Shown here in pieces: positions 1-8,238 of a stretch of DNA of 64,000 bases. Location: assembly GCA_029779845.1 (NCBI GenBank), contig JAKOZT010000015.1:1-64000 (forward strand). The letters run 5' to 3'. The position numbers and the translations under genes were made by a program. Numbering within the stretch: the first letter of the stretch is position 1; each line of letters starts with the position of its first letter. The DNA comes from Pseudomonadota bacterium. Its GTDB lineage: Bacteria > Pseudomonadota > Gammaproteobacteria > Burkholderiales > Burkholderiaceae_C. Below the pieces are notes generated by a model. That model was given only the letters and a program-made list of their open reading frames with translations, was not told the origin of the DNA and did not search any database.

Positions 1-20
1 GGCATGCCACCTCTGGTTCA

Positions 21-262
21 GCAAAGGGCCGTGCGGGCCGCCCGCGGCGCGCCTATGAGACGCTGAGCAGCGCAGGGCTCGTGGCCCGCGCGCGTACCCG
101 CGCGCCTCGTCCTCATGCTCGCCGCGGGTGATCGAGCGCAGCGGGCGATAGCCCGCGAAGCGAGTTCCGCGGCGGGGCCGCGAGACCGAGCAGCGCAAGG
201 CAGTCGGCCCGCAGGGCCGACCGTCTCATCGAAGCGCCGCGGGCGGCCCGCACGGCCCTTTG
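21..262. repeat. Long inverted repeat in the non-coding leader of the window
   Basis: The first 396 bases contain no credible gene. They hold an inverted repeat with arms at 21-62 and 221-262; the arms match at 39 of 42 positions when one is reverse-complemented. Both arms run from GCAAAGGGCC to ATGAGACG. Imperfect direct repeats (GAGCAGCGCA-type, near 66 and 187) lie between them. The function is unknown; it could be an intergenic repeat family or the end of a structured RNA. Confidence 0.6.
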
Positions 263-320
263 CCGCTTGGACCACGCTGCCGGCTTTCTGAACGATTGAT
301 CGCTGGTCGGTATGAGACGC

Positions 321-340
321 CCAGGGGCGCCCAGGGGCGC
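321..340. repeat. 10-bp tandem direct repeat
   Basis: CCAGGGGCGC occurs twice in tandem about 55 bases before ppk1, just after another ATGAGACGC word (313-321) that also ends the inverted-repeat arms upstream. No function can be assigned. Confidence 0.5.
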
Positions 341-396
341 CGCGGGGCGGCGCGCGCCGTCACGCGGCTGTCGCAATTCCTACATAGACTGGCCGG

Positions 397-2460
397 ATGA
401 ACGATCGGGCCCCGGCACCGCTGCTCGCGATGCCCGCGCTGCTCAGCCGCGAGCGCGCCATCCTCGCCTTCAACCGCCGCGTGCTGGCGCAGGCGCAGCG
501 CGCCGACGTGCCGCTGCTCGAGCGGCTGCGCTACGTGTGCATCGTGTCGTCCAACCTCGACGAGTTCTTCGAGGTGCGCTTCGCCGATGTCCTCGAGGCG
601 GCGCGCGAGGGCGACGCGCTCGCGTCGCGGCGCGAGCTGGCCGAGGTGGCGGCCGAGGCGCACCGCCTGATCGACGCGCAGTACGCCGTCTTCAACGACG
701 AGCTGACGCCGCTGCTGCAGCGCGAGGGCATCGTCGTCCTCAACCACGCCGAACGCAACGCCGCGCAGCGCGAGTGGGTCGACGGCTTCTTCCAGAAGCA
801 GGTGCGGCCGCTGCTGGTGCCGGTGGGGCTGGACCCCTCGCACCCGTTCCCGCAGGTCGCCAACAAGTCGCTCAACTTCATCGTCAGGTTGTCGGGGCAC
901 GACGCCTTCGGGCGCGCCAACGCGATCGCCATCGTCAAGGTGCCGCGCGTGCTGCCGCGCGTGATCCGCCTGCCCGATGCGCTGGCGCCGGGCAAGCAGG
1001 CCTTCGTGCTGCTGACCAGCGTGATCCGCGCGCACCTGGCCGAGCTGTTCCCGGGGCGCGAGGTGGAGGCGTTTTCGCAGTTCCGCGTCACGCGCGATTC
1101 GGATCTCGACGTCGACGAGGCCGACGTGAAGAACCTGCGCCAGGCGCTGCGCAGCGGGCTGACGACGCGCCACTTCGGCCAGGCGATCCGGCTCGAGGTG
1201 GTGGCGAGCTGCCCCGACGAACTCTCGGCCTTCCTGCTGCGCCAGTTCGCGCTGCCGGATGTGGCTCTCTACAAGGTCAACGGGCCGGTCAACCTGGTGC
1301 GCCTGAACCAGCTGATCGACCAGGCCGAGGCGCCGGCGCTGCGCTTTGCGCCCTACGAGCCGGTGTGGCCGGAGCGCCGCCTGCCGCGCGAGGGCTCCAT
1401 CTTCGCGCGGCTGCGCGAGCGCGACGTGCTGCTGCACCATCCGTTCGAGTCCTTCGAGCCGGTGGTGGCCTTCCTGCGCGAGGCGGTGGCCGATCCCGAC
1501 GTGCTGGCGATCAAGCAGACCATCTACCGCACCGGCAGCGAATCGCCGCTGATGGAGGCCTTGATCGAGGCGGCGCGGCGCGGCAAGGAAGTGATGGTGG
1601 TGGTCGAGCTGAAGGCGCGCTTCGACGAAGAGGCCAACATCAACTGGGCCGAGCGGCTGGAGGCGGTGGGCGCGCAGGTCGTCTACGGCATCGTCGGGCT
1701 GAAGACGCACGCCAAGCTGCTGCTGGTGACGCGGCGCGAAGGCAACGCCTTGCGGCGCTACGCGCACCTGTCGACCGGCAACTACAACCCGAAGACCGCG
1801 AAGCTCTACACGGACCTCGGCTGCCTGACCGCCGACGCGGACCTGACCGCCGACGCCGACGCGGTGTTCCAGCAGCTCGCCAGCCTGGGCCGCACGCGGC
1901 CGCTGCGCACGCTGCTGCAGGCGCCCTTCACGCTGCACCGGCGCACCGGCCAGATGATCGACCGCGTCGCCGAGGCGGCGCGCGCCGGGCGGCCGGCGCG
2001 TATCGTCGCCAAGATCAACGCGCTGACCGACGAGGCGCTGATCGACAAGCTGATGCGCGCCTCGCAGGCCGGGGCCAGCATCGACCTGATCGTGCGCGGC
2101 GCCTGCATGCTGCCGCCGGGCGTGCCGGGCGCCACCGAACGCATCCGCGTGCGCTCGGTGGTGGGGCGCTTCCTCGAGCACAGCCGCGTGCTGTACTTCC
2201 GCTGGGGCGAGGGCGAAGACGAGGAAGCGCTGTGGCTGTCCAGCGCCGACTGGATGGGCCGCAACATGTTCCGCCGCATCGAGGTGGCCTGGCCGGTGCG
2301 CGATGCCGCGCTGCGCCAGCGCGTCATCGACGAGTGCCTGGTGCCCTACCTGCACGACCGCCAGGATGCGTGGGAGCAGCGCGCCGACGGCAGCTACGAG
2401 CGCATCGCCGACGACGGCGTCAGCGCGCAGCAGGCCCTGATGCGCCTCTTCGGGGGCTGA
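397..2460 (+). CDS. ppk1: Polyphosphate kinase 1
   Basis: This cytoplasmic or membrane-associated enzyme reversibly polymerises the gamma-phosphate of ATP into inorganic polyphosphate. The 687-residue length matches the PPK1 family. The N-terminal domain carries the SNLDEFFEVR signature, and the C-terminal phospholipase-D-like domains carry the KTHAKLLLV motif with the catalytic, autophosphorylated histidine at about residue 438, followed by HLSTGNYN. The ATG at 397 has no Shine-Dalgarno sequence, and a -10-like TAGACT ends 6 nt before it. sixA follows after 2 nt and ppx lies convergent downstream, so synthesis and degradation of polyphosphate are neighbours. Confidence 0.97.
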   Translation: MNDRAPAPLLAMPALLSRERAILAFNRRVLAQAQRADVPLLERLRYVCIVSSNLDEFFEVRFADVLEAAREGDALASRRELAEVAAEAHRLIDAQYAVFNDELTPLLQREGIVVLNHAERNAAQREWVDGFFQKQVRPLLVPVGLDPSHPFPQVANKSLNFIVRLSGHDAFGRANAIAIVKVPRVLPRVIRLPDALAPGKQAFVLLTSVIRAHLAELFPGREVEAFSQFRVTRDSDLDVDEADVKNLRQALRSGLTTRHFGQAIRLEVVASCPDELSAFLLRQFALPDVALYKVNGPVNLVRLNQLIDQAEAPALRFAPYEPVWPERRLPREGSIFARLRERDVLLHHPFESFEPVVAFLREAVADPDVLAIKQTIYRTGSESPLMEALIEAARRGKEVMVVVELKARFDEEANINWAERLEAVGAQVVYGIVGLKTHAKLLLVTRREGNALRRYAHLSTGNYNPKTAKLYTDLGCLTADADLTADADAVFQQLASLGRTRPLRTLLQAPFTLHRRTGQMIDRVAEAARAGRPARIVAKINALTDEALIDKLMRASQAGASIDLIVRGACMLPPGVPGATERIRVRSVVGRFLEHSRVLYFRWGEGEDEEALWLSSADWMGRNMFRRIEVAWPVRDAALRQRVIDECLVPYLHDRQDAWEQRADGSYERIADDGVSAQQALMRLFGG

Positions 2461-2462
2461 CG

Positions 2463-2921
2463 ATGGACCTCATCCTCTGGCGCCACGCCGAAGCCGTCGA
2501 GCGCGACGATTTGCCCGACCTCGAACGCATGCTGACCGGCCGGGGCGAGCGCCAGGCGGCGCGCATGGCCGACTGGCTGAACCAGCGCATCGCGCATTCG
2601 ACGCGCGTGCTGGCCAGCCCGGCGTTGCGCTGCCAGCAGACCGCCAAGGCGCTCGGGCGCAAGTTCCGCACCGTCGAGGCGATCGCGCCCGAAGCCGGCC
2701 CGGCGGCCGTGCTCGCCGCGGCGCGCTGGCCCGAATCGAGCGAGCCGGTGCTGGTGGTCGGCCACCAGCCGACGCTCGGCCTGGTGGCCTCGCTGCTGCT
2801 GGCCGGCCAGGCGCAGCCCTGGTCGGTGAAGAAGGGCGCCGTCTGGTGGCTGCGCAGCCGCGACCGCGAGGGCAGCGCGCAGGTGGTGCTGCATGTGGTG
2901 ATGGGGCCGGACGGGTTGTAG
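2463..2921 (+). CDS. sixA: Phosphohistidine phosphatase SixA
   Basis: A small histidine-phosphatase-superfamily enzyme (152 residues) that removes phosphate from phosphohistidine on proteins such as HPt domains or PTS components. The N-terminal LILWRHAEA motif is the RHG-type catalytic histidine loop, and VVGHQPT supplies the second active-site histidine. It starts 2 nt after the ppk1 stop and is probably co-transcribed with ppk1. This ppk1-sixA order is common in Burkholderiales (recalled from family knowledge, not checked here). The target protein is not evident from the window. Confidence 0.9.
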   Translation: MDLILWRHAEAVERDDLPDLERMLTGRGERQAARMADWLNQRIAHSTRVLASPALRCQQTAKALGRKFRTVEAIAPEAGPAAVLAAARWPESSEPVLVVGHQPTLGLVASLLLAGQAQPWSVKKGAVWWLRSRDREGSAQVVLHVVMGPDGL

Positions 2922-2964
2922 CGAGAGCGCGAGCCGTTTGGTTCGGGCTTTCGTACACTCGGGC

Positions 2965-3246
2965 ATGGGCCAGATGTCGATCGCGGAACTTCGCCGTCTG
3001 ATCCGGACGCTCAGCTACGTTGTTTCAACCCACGCCGCGGACGAACTCGAAGATGACAACCTCTCCATCCTCGACCTCGAAAGCATCGTCCTCACGGGAC
3101 AGATCGCGGAGCGCCAGCGCGACCGTGCGACCCGCGAAGTCAAATACGTCGTCCGAGGCGCCACGCTCGACGGCTCGGCCGCCGAAGTCGTCCTCAAAGC
3201 CGGCCACGCCGGCAAGCTCGTCGTCATCACTGTCTACCTCGCGTGA
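2965..3246 (+). CDS. DUF4258 family protein, putative toxin of a toxin-antitoxin pair
   Basis: A 93-residue protein with the DUF4258 pattern: an N-terminal segment (ELRRLIRTL...VVSTHAADEL) with the family His, and a beta-rich C-terminus (EVKYVVRGATLDGS..VVLKAGHAGKLVVITVY). DUF4258 proteins resemble RelE/MqsR-type toxins in size and context. The gene ends 1 nt before a YgiT-type zinc-finger gene, the usual DUF4258-antitoxin order. The start is uncertain: ATG 2965 or ATG 2974, with TACACT at 2954-2959 as a possible -10. Toxicity is inferred. Confidence 0.75.
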   Translation: MGQMSIAELRRLIRTLSYVVSTHAADELEDDNLSILDLESIVLTGQIAERQRDRATREVKYVVRGATLDGSAAEVVLKAGHAGKLVVITVYLA

Positions 3247-3247
3247 G

Positions 3248-3487
3248 ATGAACTGCGCACACTGCGGCAGCGCCAAGCTCGAATTGCGCTACGTCACGCG
3301 CAGCTTCGGCCGAGGCGACGATCTCCTCGTCATCGAAGGCATTCCCTTGTGGTCGTGCCCGGCTTGCGGTGAGTCGTACTTCACCGCCAGGACGATGCAT
3401 GAGCTGGAGCGCATCAAGGCGCTGAGGAAGTCGCTGGCCAAGTCGCGCAACGTGGCGGTTGCCGAGTTCGCCGAGACGGTGGCCTGA
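3248..3487 (+). CDS. YgiT-type zinc finger protein, putative antitoxin
   Basis: A 79-residue protein with an N-terminal CxxC (residues 3-6) and a second CPAC knuckle about 35 residues later, the MqsA/YgiT-type zinc-binding arrangement. The tail (ERIKALRKSLAKSRN) is helical and basic. Unlike full MqsA it lacks a C-terminal helix-turn-helix domain, as is usual for short partners of DUF4258 proteins. It starts 1 nt after the DUF4258 stop, so the pair is likely translated together. It is convergent with ppx, 4 nt away. Confidence 0.8.
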   Translation: MNCAHCGSAKLELRYVTRSFGRGDDLLVIEGIPLWSCPACGESYFTARTMHELERIKALRKSLAKSRNVAVAEFAETVA

Positions 3488-3491
3488 CCCG

Positions 3492-5021
3492 TCAGTCCCG
3501 CAACACCACCCTCAGCACCCCTCCGCGCGTCCAGGCCTGAGCCTCTTCGCGCAGCAGGTACAGCGTGCGCGGATGCGCGGCCGCCCAGCCGGCGCCGCAG
3601 GCGATGCGCGCTTCGGCGCCGTTGCGCTCGATGGCGAGCGCGTCGTCGCGCACCTCGCCGCGCGCGTGGCACGTGATGATCGCCAGCCGCAGGCACAGCA
3701 CCTGCCACGCGAAGGCTTCCTGCGTCAGCCCGGCCTCGACCTTGCGCAGCCCGCCGCGCTGGCCCAGCACCAGCTCGGCGACGCGGCGCTGCTGGCTCTG
3801 CGAGAAGCCCGGTGCGTCGACATGCGCGAGCAGGTAGGCGCTGTGGCGGTGGTGGTCGTGGTGCGACACCATCATGCCCATCTCGTGCAGCGCGCAGGCC
3901 CACAGCAGCTCGCGGCGCGCCTCGCGGCCGGCGCGCGGCTGCACCTGCGCGTAGAGCGCTTCGGCGACGCGCGAGACGCGCCTGGCCTGCTGCACGTCGA
4001 CCATGAAGCGGCGCTGCAGGTCGCGCACGGTGGCGTCGCGCAGGTCGTGGCCGTCCTGCGGCAAGGCGGTGGCGTGCAGGCGCTCGTCGAGATCGAAGAC
4101 CACGCCCTGGCGCAACGCGCCGCGCGCCGGCTGCAGGCTCTCGATGCCGAAGTGCGCGGCCAGCGTGTAGAGGATCGCCAGGCCGCCGGCGATCACCGCG
4201 CGGCGGTCTTCCTTCAGCCCGGGGAAGTCGAGCCGGTCGACGCGACCGCGCGCGATGCAGCGCTCGATCAGCCAGCGCAAGCCCTCGGGCGTGATGCGCC
4301 CGTCGCTCACGCCGCTGGCGGCGAGCAGCTGCGACACCGCGCCCACCGTGCCGGAGGAACCCAGCGCCTCGCGCCAGTGCGCCGGCGCGAAGGGCTCGAG
4401 CGCCTCCTCCAGCTCGGCGCCGGCGGCCACCTGCGCGGCGCGGAAGGCCTCGGCACTGAGCTTGCCGTCGCCGAAGAAGCGCATCGACAGGCTGACGCTG
4501 CCGACCTGGAAGCTCTCGGCGCGCAGCGCCTTGCGGCCCTGGCCGAGGATCATCTCGGTGGAGCGCCCGCCGATGTCGATCACCAGGCGCGGCGCGCCGG
4601 CGGGCTGCAGCCGCGCCACGCCGGCGTAGATCAGGCGCGCCTCCTCGCGGCCCGAGATCACCTCGATCGGCTGGCCGAGCACGGTCTGCGCGCGCGTCAG
4701 GAAGGCGTCGCGGTTGCGCGCCTCGCGCAGCGTCTGCGTCGCCACCGCGCGCACCTGCTGCGGCGCGAAGCCGGCCAGGCGCTGCGCGAAGCGCGCCAGG
4801 CAGGCCAGGGCGCGTGTGCTGGCCTCTTCGGTGAGCAGGCCGTTGGCGTCGAGCCCGCCGCCCAGGCGCACGGTTTCCTTCAGGTAGTCGACGCGCCGGT
4901 AGCGGCCGCGCTCGACCTGCGCGATCTCGAGGCGGAAGCTGTTCGAGCCCATGTCGATCGCGGCGAGCTGACCGGGCCAACGGGTCTCGATGTCGTGCGG
5001 CTGCGGCGGATTCTTGATCAT
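3492..5021 (-). CDS. ppx: Exopolyphosphatase (Ppx/GppA family)
   Basis: This enzyme releases orthophosphate from the end of polyphosphate chains, opposing Ppk1. The protein has 509 residues, close to E. coli Ppx. The N-terminal ASKHA-fold motif is AAIDMGSNSFRLEIA; SGREEARLIYAGV and VIDIGGRSTEMILG are the other nucleotide/phosphate-binding motifs. The C-terminal half is the HD-like helical domain (CALHEMG, SHHDHHRHSAYL). The start ATG at 5021 is preceded by GACAAT at a 6-nt distance and no Shine-Dalgarno sequence. GppA activity on pppGpp cannot be excluded from sequence alone. Confidence 0.93.
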   Translation of the reverse strand: MIKNPPQPHDIETRWPGQLAAIDMGSNSFRLEIAQVERGRYRRVDYLKETVRLGGGLDANGLLTEEASTRALACLARFAQRLAGFAPQQVRAVATQTLREARNRDAFLTRAQTVLGQPIEVISGREEARLIYAGVARLQPAGAPRLVIDIGGRSTEMILGQGRKALRAESFQVGSVSLSMRFFGDGKLSAEAFRAAQVAAGAELEEALEPFAPAHWREALGSSGTVGAVSQLLAASGVSDGRITPEGLRWLIERCIARGRVDRLDFPGLKEDRRAVIAGGLAILYTLAAHFGIESLQPARGALRQGVVFDLDERLHATALPQDGHDLRDATVRDLQRRFMVDVQQARRVSRVAEALYAQVQPRAGREARRELLWACALHEMGMMVSHHDHHRHSAYLLAHVDAPGFSQSQQRRVAELVLGQRGGLRKVEAGLTQEAFAWQVLCLRLAIITCHARGEVRDDALAIERNGAEARIACGAGWAAAHPRTLYLLREEAQAWTRGGVLRVVLRD

Positions 5022-5060
5022 GCGAGGATTGTCGCCCGCTCCACCTTCGAGGTCCGCCCC

Positions 5061-5924
5061 ATGCTGAAACAAGAACTCGACAGCCTGCTCCCGTCGCGCG
5101 ACTTCTCGCGCCGCGGTTTCGTCAAGACGGCCGTGGGCAGCGGCTTCGCCGCCGCGGTGCTGCCGGTGACGGCGCAGACCATCAAGACCGACAGCGAGGG
5201 CCTCAGCGTCGGCGAGGTGATGATCCCCGTGGGCGACTTCAAGATGCCCGCCTACCGCGCGCAGCCGGCGGGCAAGACGGGTCTGCCGGTGATCCTGGTC
5301 GTGTCGGAGATCTTCGGCGTGCACGAGTACATCGCCGACGTGGCGCGGCGCTTCGCCAAGCTCGGCTACCTCGCGATCGCGCCCGAGCTGTTCGTGCGCC
5401 AGGGCGATGCGCAGTCGTTCGGCGAGATCTCGAAACTGATGAGCGAGGTGATCGCCAAGGTGCCCGACGCGCAGGTGATGGGCGACCTCGACGCCTGCGT
5501 CGCCTGGGCGAAAGCCAACGGCGGCGATACCAGCAAGCTCGGCATCACCGGCTTCTGCTGGGGCGGCCGCACCACCTGGATGTACACGGCGCACAACCCG
5601 GCGGTGAAGGCCGCGGTGGCCTGGTACGGCCCGGTGGCGCGCAACTACCACGCGGGCGACCCGACGGCGCTCGACGTGGCGGCGAAGATCAAGGCGCCGG
5701 TGCTCGGGCTGTACGGCGCCGACGACGGCGGCATCCCGAACGACACGATCGAGAAGATGATGGCGGCGCTGAAGGCGGCGGGCAACCGGAAGTCGGAGCT
5801 GGTGCTCTACCCCGACACGCCGCACGCCTTCCACGCCGACTACCGGCCGAGCTACCGCAAGCAGCAGGCGGAGGACGGCTGGCGGCGCGCGGTGGCCTGG
5901 TTCAAGAACCACGACGTGAGCTGA
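5061..5924 (+). CDS. Dienelactone hydrolase family protein, Tat-exported
   Basis: A 287-residue alpha/beta hydrolase. A twin-arginine signal is visible at residues 17-38 (SRRGFVKTAVGSG then an Ala/Val-rich segment ending VTA), so it is likely folded in the cytoplasm and exported to the periplasm. The catalytic Cys lies in GFCWGGR (about residue 166), the Asp in YGADDGG (about 221) and the His in PHAFH (255); Glu83 matches the regulatory Glu of dienelactone hydrolases. The substrate is unknown: the family hydrolyses lactones or esters, and no chlorocatechol genes are nearby. Confidence 0.88.
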   Translation: MLKQELDSLLPSRDFSRRGFVKTAVGSGFAAAVLPVTAQTIKTDSEGLSVGEVMIPVGDFKMPAYRAQPAGKTGLPVILVVSEIFGVHEYIADVARRFAKLGYLAIAPELFVRQGDAQSFGEISKLMSEVIAKVPDAQVMGDLDACVAWAKANGGDTSKLGITGFCWGGRTTWMYTAHNPAVKAAVAWYGPVARNYHAGDPTALDVAAKIKAPVLGLYGADDGGIPNDTIEKMMAALKAAGNRKSELVLYPDTPHAFHADYRPSYRKQQAEDGWRRAVAWFKNHDVS

Positions 5925-5951
5925 GGAAGCTCACGCCGTGTCGCTGGCGGG

Positions 5952-6386
5952 TTAGCGGACCACCAGCACCGGCACCGTCGAGTGCGTCAGCACCTTCTGC
6001 GTCTCGCTGCCCAGCAGCAGCGCGCTGACGCCGCGACGGCCGTGAGAGGCCATCACCACCAGGTCGCACTCGTTGCGCTTGGCGTGGTCGATGATCGCTT
6101 CCCAGGGGTGCAGCGCCTCGACGCTGTGCGCCTGGCACACCACGCCGGCGGCCTTGGCGGCCTCGCCGACCTGCGCCAGCCGCTTGGTGGCGATGCGCTC
6201 CTGCGCGTCGAAGAATTCCTGCGGCGGCGTCGGCTGCATCTCGGAGATCGCGCTGTAGGGGAAGGGCTCCTTCACGCTGATCGCGAAGACCTGCGCGCCG
6301 ACCGACTTGGCCAGCGCGAGCGCGGTGTCGACGGCCTTGCCGGTGATGTCGGAACCGTCGGTGGGAACGAGGATGCGCTTGAACAT
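5952..6386 (-). CDS. Universal stress protein (UspA family)
   Basis: A 144-residue single-domain Usp protein. It opens with MFKRILVPTDGSD, the usual first strand and Asp, and ends with the ATP-binding loop SHGRRGVSALLLGS followed by VPVLVV. Proteins with this loop usually bind ATP and act in stress survival. A good ribosome site (AGGAGA, 8 nt before the ATG) sets the start. The neighbouring sulfurtransferase gene is in the same direction, about 70 nt upstream. Confidence 0.93.
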   Translation of the reverse strand: MFKRILVPTDGSDITGKAVDTALALAKSVGAQVFAISVKEPFPYSAISEMQPTPPQEFFDAQERIATKRLAQVGEAAKAAGVVCQAHSVEALHPWEAIIDHAKRNECDLVVMASHGRRGVSALLLGSETQKVLTHSTVPVLVVR

Positions 6387-6457
6387 GGCGTCTTCTCCTG
6401 AAGGTGGCTGAGTGCGTTCAGTGTCGAGCCGCAGCGTAGGCAAGCGCTTGACGGCAG

Positions 6458-7312
6458 TCAACCGGTAGCAATCGGGCGCGCAGGGTCGCTCGCCCACTCG
6501 CTCCACGAGCCCGGGTAGAGGCGCGAGCCGGCGAGGCCCACGTGCTCCATCGCCAGCAGGTTGTGGCAGGCGGTCACGCCCGATCCGCATTGGTGCACGG
6601 TCTGCGCCGCCTGCGCGGCGCTCTCGCGGCCGAGCAGCGCCTCGAACTCGCCGCGCAGCGCGGCCGCGCTCTTGAAGCGGCCGTCGGCGGCGAGGTTGTC
6701 CTTGAAGAAGCGGTTCAGCGCGCCGGGGATGTGGCCGGCCGCCGCATCGAGCGGCTCGACCTCGCCGCGGAAGCGCTCGCCGGCGCGCGCGTCGACCAGG
6801 CGCAGCCGGCCGAGTTGCGCGAGCAGCGCATCGGCGCCGATGGTGGCGGCCAGCGGCGCGCGCTCGGGGTAGGGCGTCGTCGCCTGCGGCGCGGGAACGG
6901 CCGCATCGACCGCGCCGCCGGCGGCGCGCCAGGCGTCCAGCCCGCCGTCGAGCACCGCCGCGGCCTCGTGGCCCATCCAGCGCAGCAGCCACCACAGCCG
7001 CGCGGCGTAGGGGCCGCCCTGGCGGTCGAGCGCCACCACCTGCGTCGCCGGCGCGATGCCGAGGCGGCCCAGCGTGGCCGCGAAGGCGGCGCGCTCGGGC
7101 AGCGGGTGGCGGCCGTTGCGGCCGGTCTTCGCGCCGCTCAGGTCGCGATCCAGGTGCAGGTAGAACGAGCCGGGCAGGTGCGCCTCGCGCCAGGCGCGCT
7201 CGCCGGCCCCGGTGTCGGCGAGGTCGAAGCCGCAGTCGATCACGATCAGGTTCGCGCCGCCGGCGGCGAGCAGGCGGCGCAGTTCATCGGCGCTCATCAG
7301 TGTGGTGTGCAT
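6458..7312 (-). CDS. Sulfurtransferase with two rhodanese domains (thiosulfate/3-mercaptopyruvate type)
   Basis: A 284-residue protein with two rhodanese domains; the C-terminal one has the active loop CGSGVTAC, which fits 3-mercaptopyruvate sulfurtransferases better than classical thiosulfate rhodaneses (CRKGVTA). The N-terminal domain is the usual inactive copy (DLDRDLSG, ALDRQGGPYAARLWW). It moves sulfane sulfur to cyanide or thiols. ATG 7312 lies 1 nt after the stop of the upstream EamA gene, implying co-transcription. A longer form starting at a non-ATG codon at 7342 is less likely. Confidence 0.92.
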   Translation of the reverse strand: MHTTLMSADELRRLLAAGGANLIVIDCGFDLADTGAGERAWREAHLPGSFYLHLDRDLSGAKTGRNGRHPLPERAAFAATLGRLGIAPATQVVALDRQGGPYAARLWWLLRWMGHEAAAVLDGGLDAWRAAGGAVDAAVPAPQATTPYPERAPLAATIGADALLAQLGRLRLVDARAGERFRGEVEPLDAAAGHIPGALNRFFKDNLAADGRFKSAAALRGEFEALLGRESAAQAAQTVHQCGSGVTACHNLLAMEHVGLAGSRLYPGSWSEWASDPARPIATG

Positions 7313-7313
7313 G

Positions 7314-8207
7314 TCAACTCTCCAGGGTCGATTGGCGCGCATCCGGCGGCGCGGCCTGCTGGCGCAGCAGCGAGGCGCCCAGCCCCGCGCCGACGATCAG
7401 CCCCATGCCGGCCACGGCCATCCAGGTGATGCGGTCGCCGAACAGCGCCACGCCGTAGACGAACGCGAAGGCGATGCCGAGGTATTGCAGGCTGGCGACG
7501 ACCAGCGTGCGGCCGGTGCCGTAGGCGCGTGTCATCAGCAGCTGCGCGATGCTGGCGAGCAGCCCGACGGCGAGCAGGTAGGCCGGGCCTTCGAGCGTGC
7601 GGTGCGGCGTCGCTCCGGTCCACAGCATCGTCAGCAAGCCGGCCGCCACGCCGCCGGTCGAGAAGTAGAAGACGATGCGGTACTCCGGCTCGCCGACGCG
7701 GCCGAGCGCGGTCACCTGCAGGTAGGCGGTGGCCGAGACCATGCCCGAGAGCAGGCCGATCAGGCCGTGCCAGAGCTGGTCGTGCTCGATGGTCGGGCGC
7801 AGGATCAGCGCCACGCCGGCGAAGCCCGCCAGGATGGTGGCGATCAGGCGCGCGTCGACGCGCTGGCCGCCGAGCATGATCGCGCCGCCGACGAGGAAGA
7901 GGGCCATCCACACCGACGACATGTAGTTCAGCGTCATCGCGGTGGCCAGCGGCAGGTTGCCGATCGCGTAGAACCACAGGCACAGCGCGGTCACGCCGGA
8001 GATGCTGCGCCAGAAGTGCATCGCCGGCACGGCGGTGCGCAGCGTGCCGCCCTGCCAGCGCGCCACCGCACCCATCATCGCCATGCCGACCAGGCCGCGG
8101 TAGAACACGATCTCGCCGGTGGCGTAGTGCGCCGAGGCGAGCTTGACGCACACGCCCATCGTCGCGAACAGCAGCGACGCGAGCACCATCATCCATGTGG
8201 CAGACAT
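7314..8207 (-). CDS. EamA-family (DMT superfamily) transporter
   Basis: A 297-residue inner-membrane protein with about ten predicted hydrophobic segments forming two EamA repeats; GEIVFYRGLVGM and RSISGVTALCLWFYAI are typical DMT signatures. DMT permeases export amino acids, purines or other metabolites; the substrate here is unknown. The gene ends 1 nt before the sulfurtransferase start, so the two are probably one operon. There is no Shine-Dalgarno sequence, and CACAAT lies 7 nt before the ATG. Confidence 0.9.
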   Translation of the reverse strand: MSATWMMVLASLLFATMGVCVKLASAHYATGEIVFYRGLVGMAMMGAVARWQGGTLRTAVPAMHFWRSISGVTALCLWFYAIGNLPLATAMTLNYMSSVWMALFLVGGAIMLGGQRVDARLIATILAGFAGVALILRPTIEHDQLWHGLIGLLSGMVSATAYLQVTALGRVGEPEYRIVFYFSTGGVAAGLLTMLWTGATPHRTLEGPAYLLAVGLLASIAQLLMTRAYGTGRTLVVASLQYLGIAFAFVYGVALFGDRITWMAVAGMGLIVGAGLGASLLRQQAAPPDARQSTLES

Positions 8208-8238
8208 GCGGGTGATTGTGCCCGCAGGCCGCGTCGGT

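Noticed and set aside
368..385. Possible Pho box (CTGTCGC-N4-CCTACAT) before ppk1
   Set aside because: The spacing is right but the second half matches only 4 of 7 positions, and it is too close to the ATG for a normal PhoB-dependent promoter.
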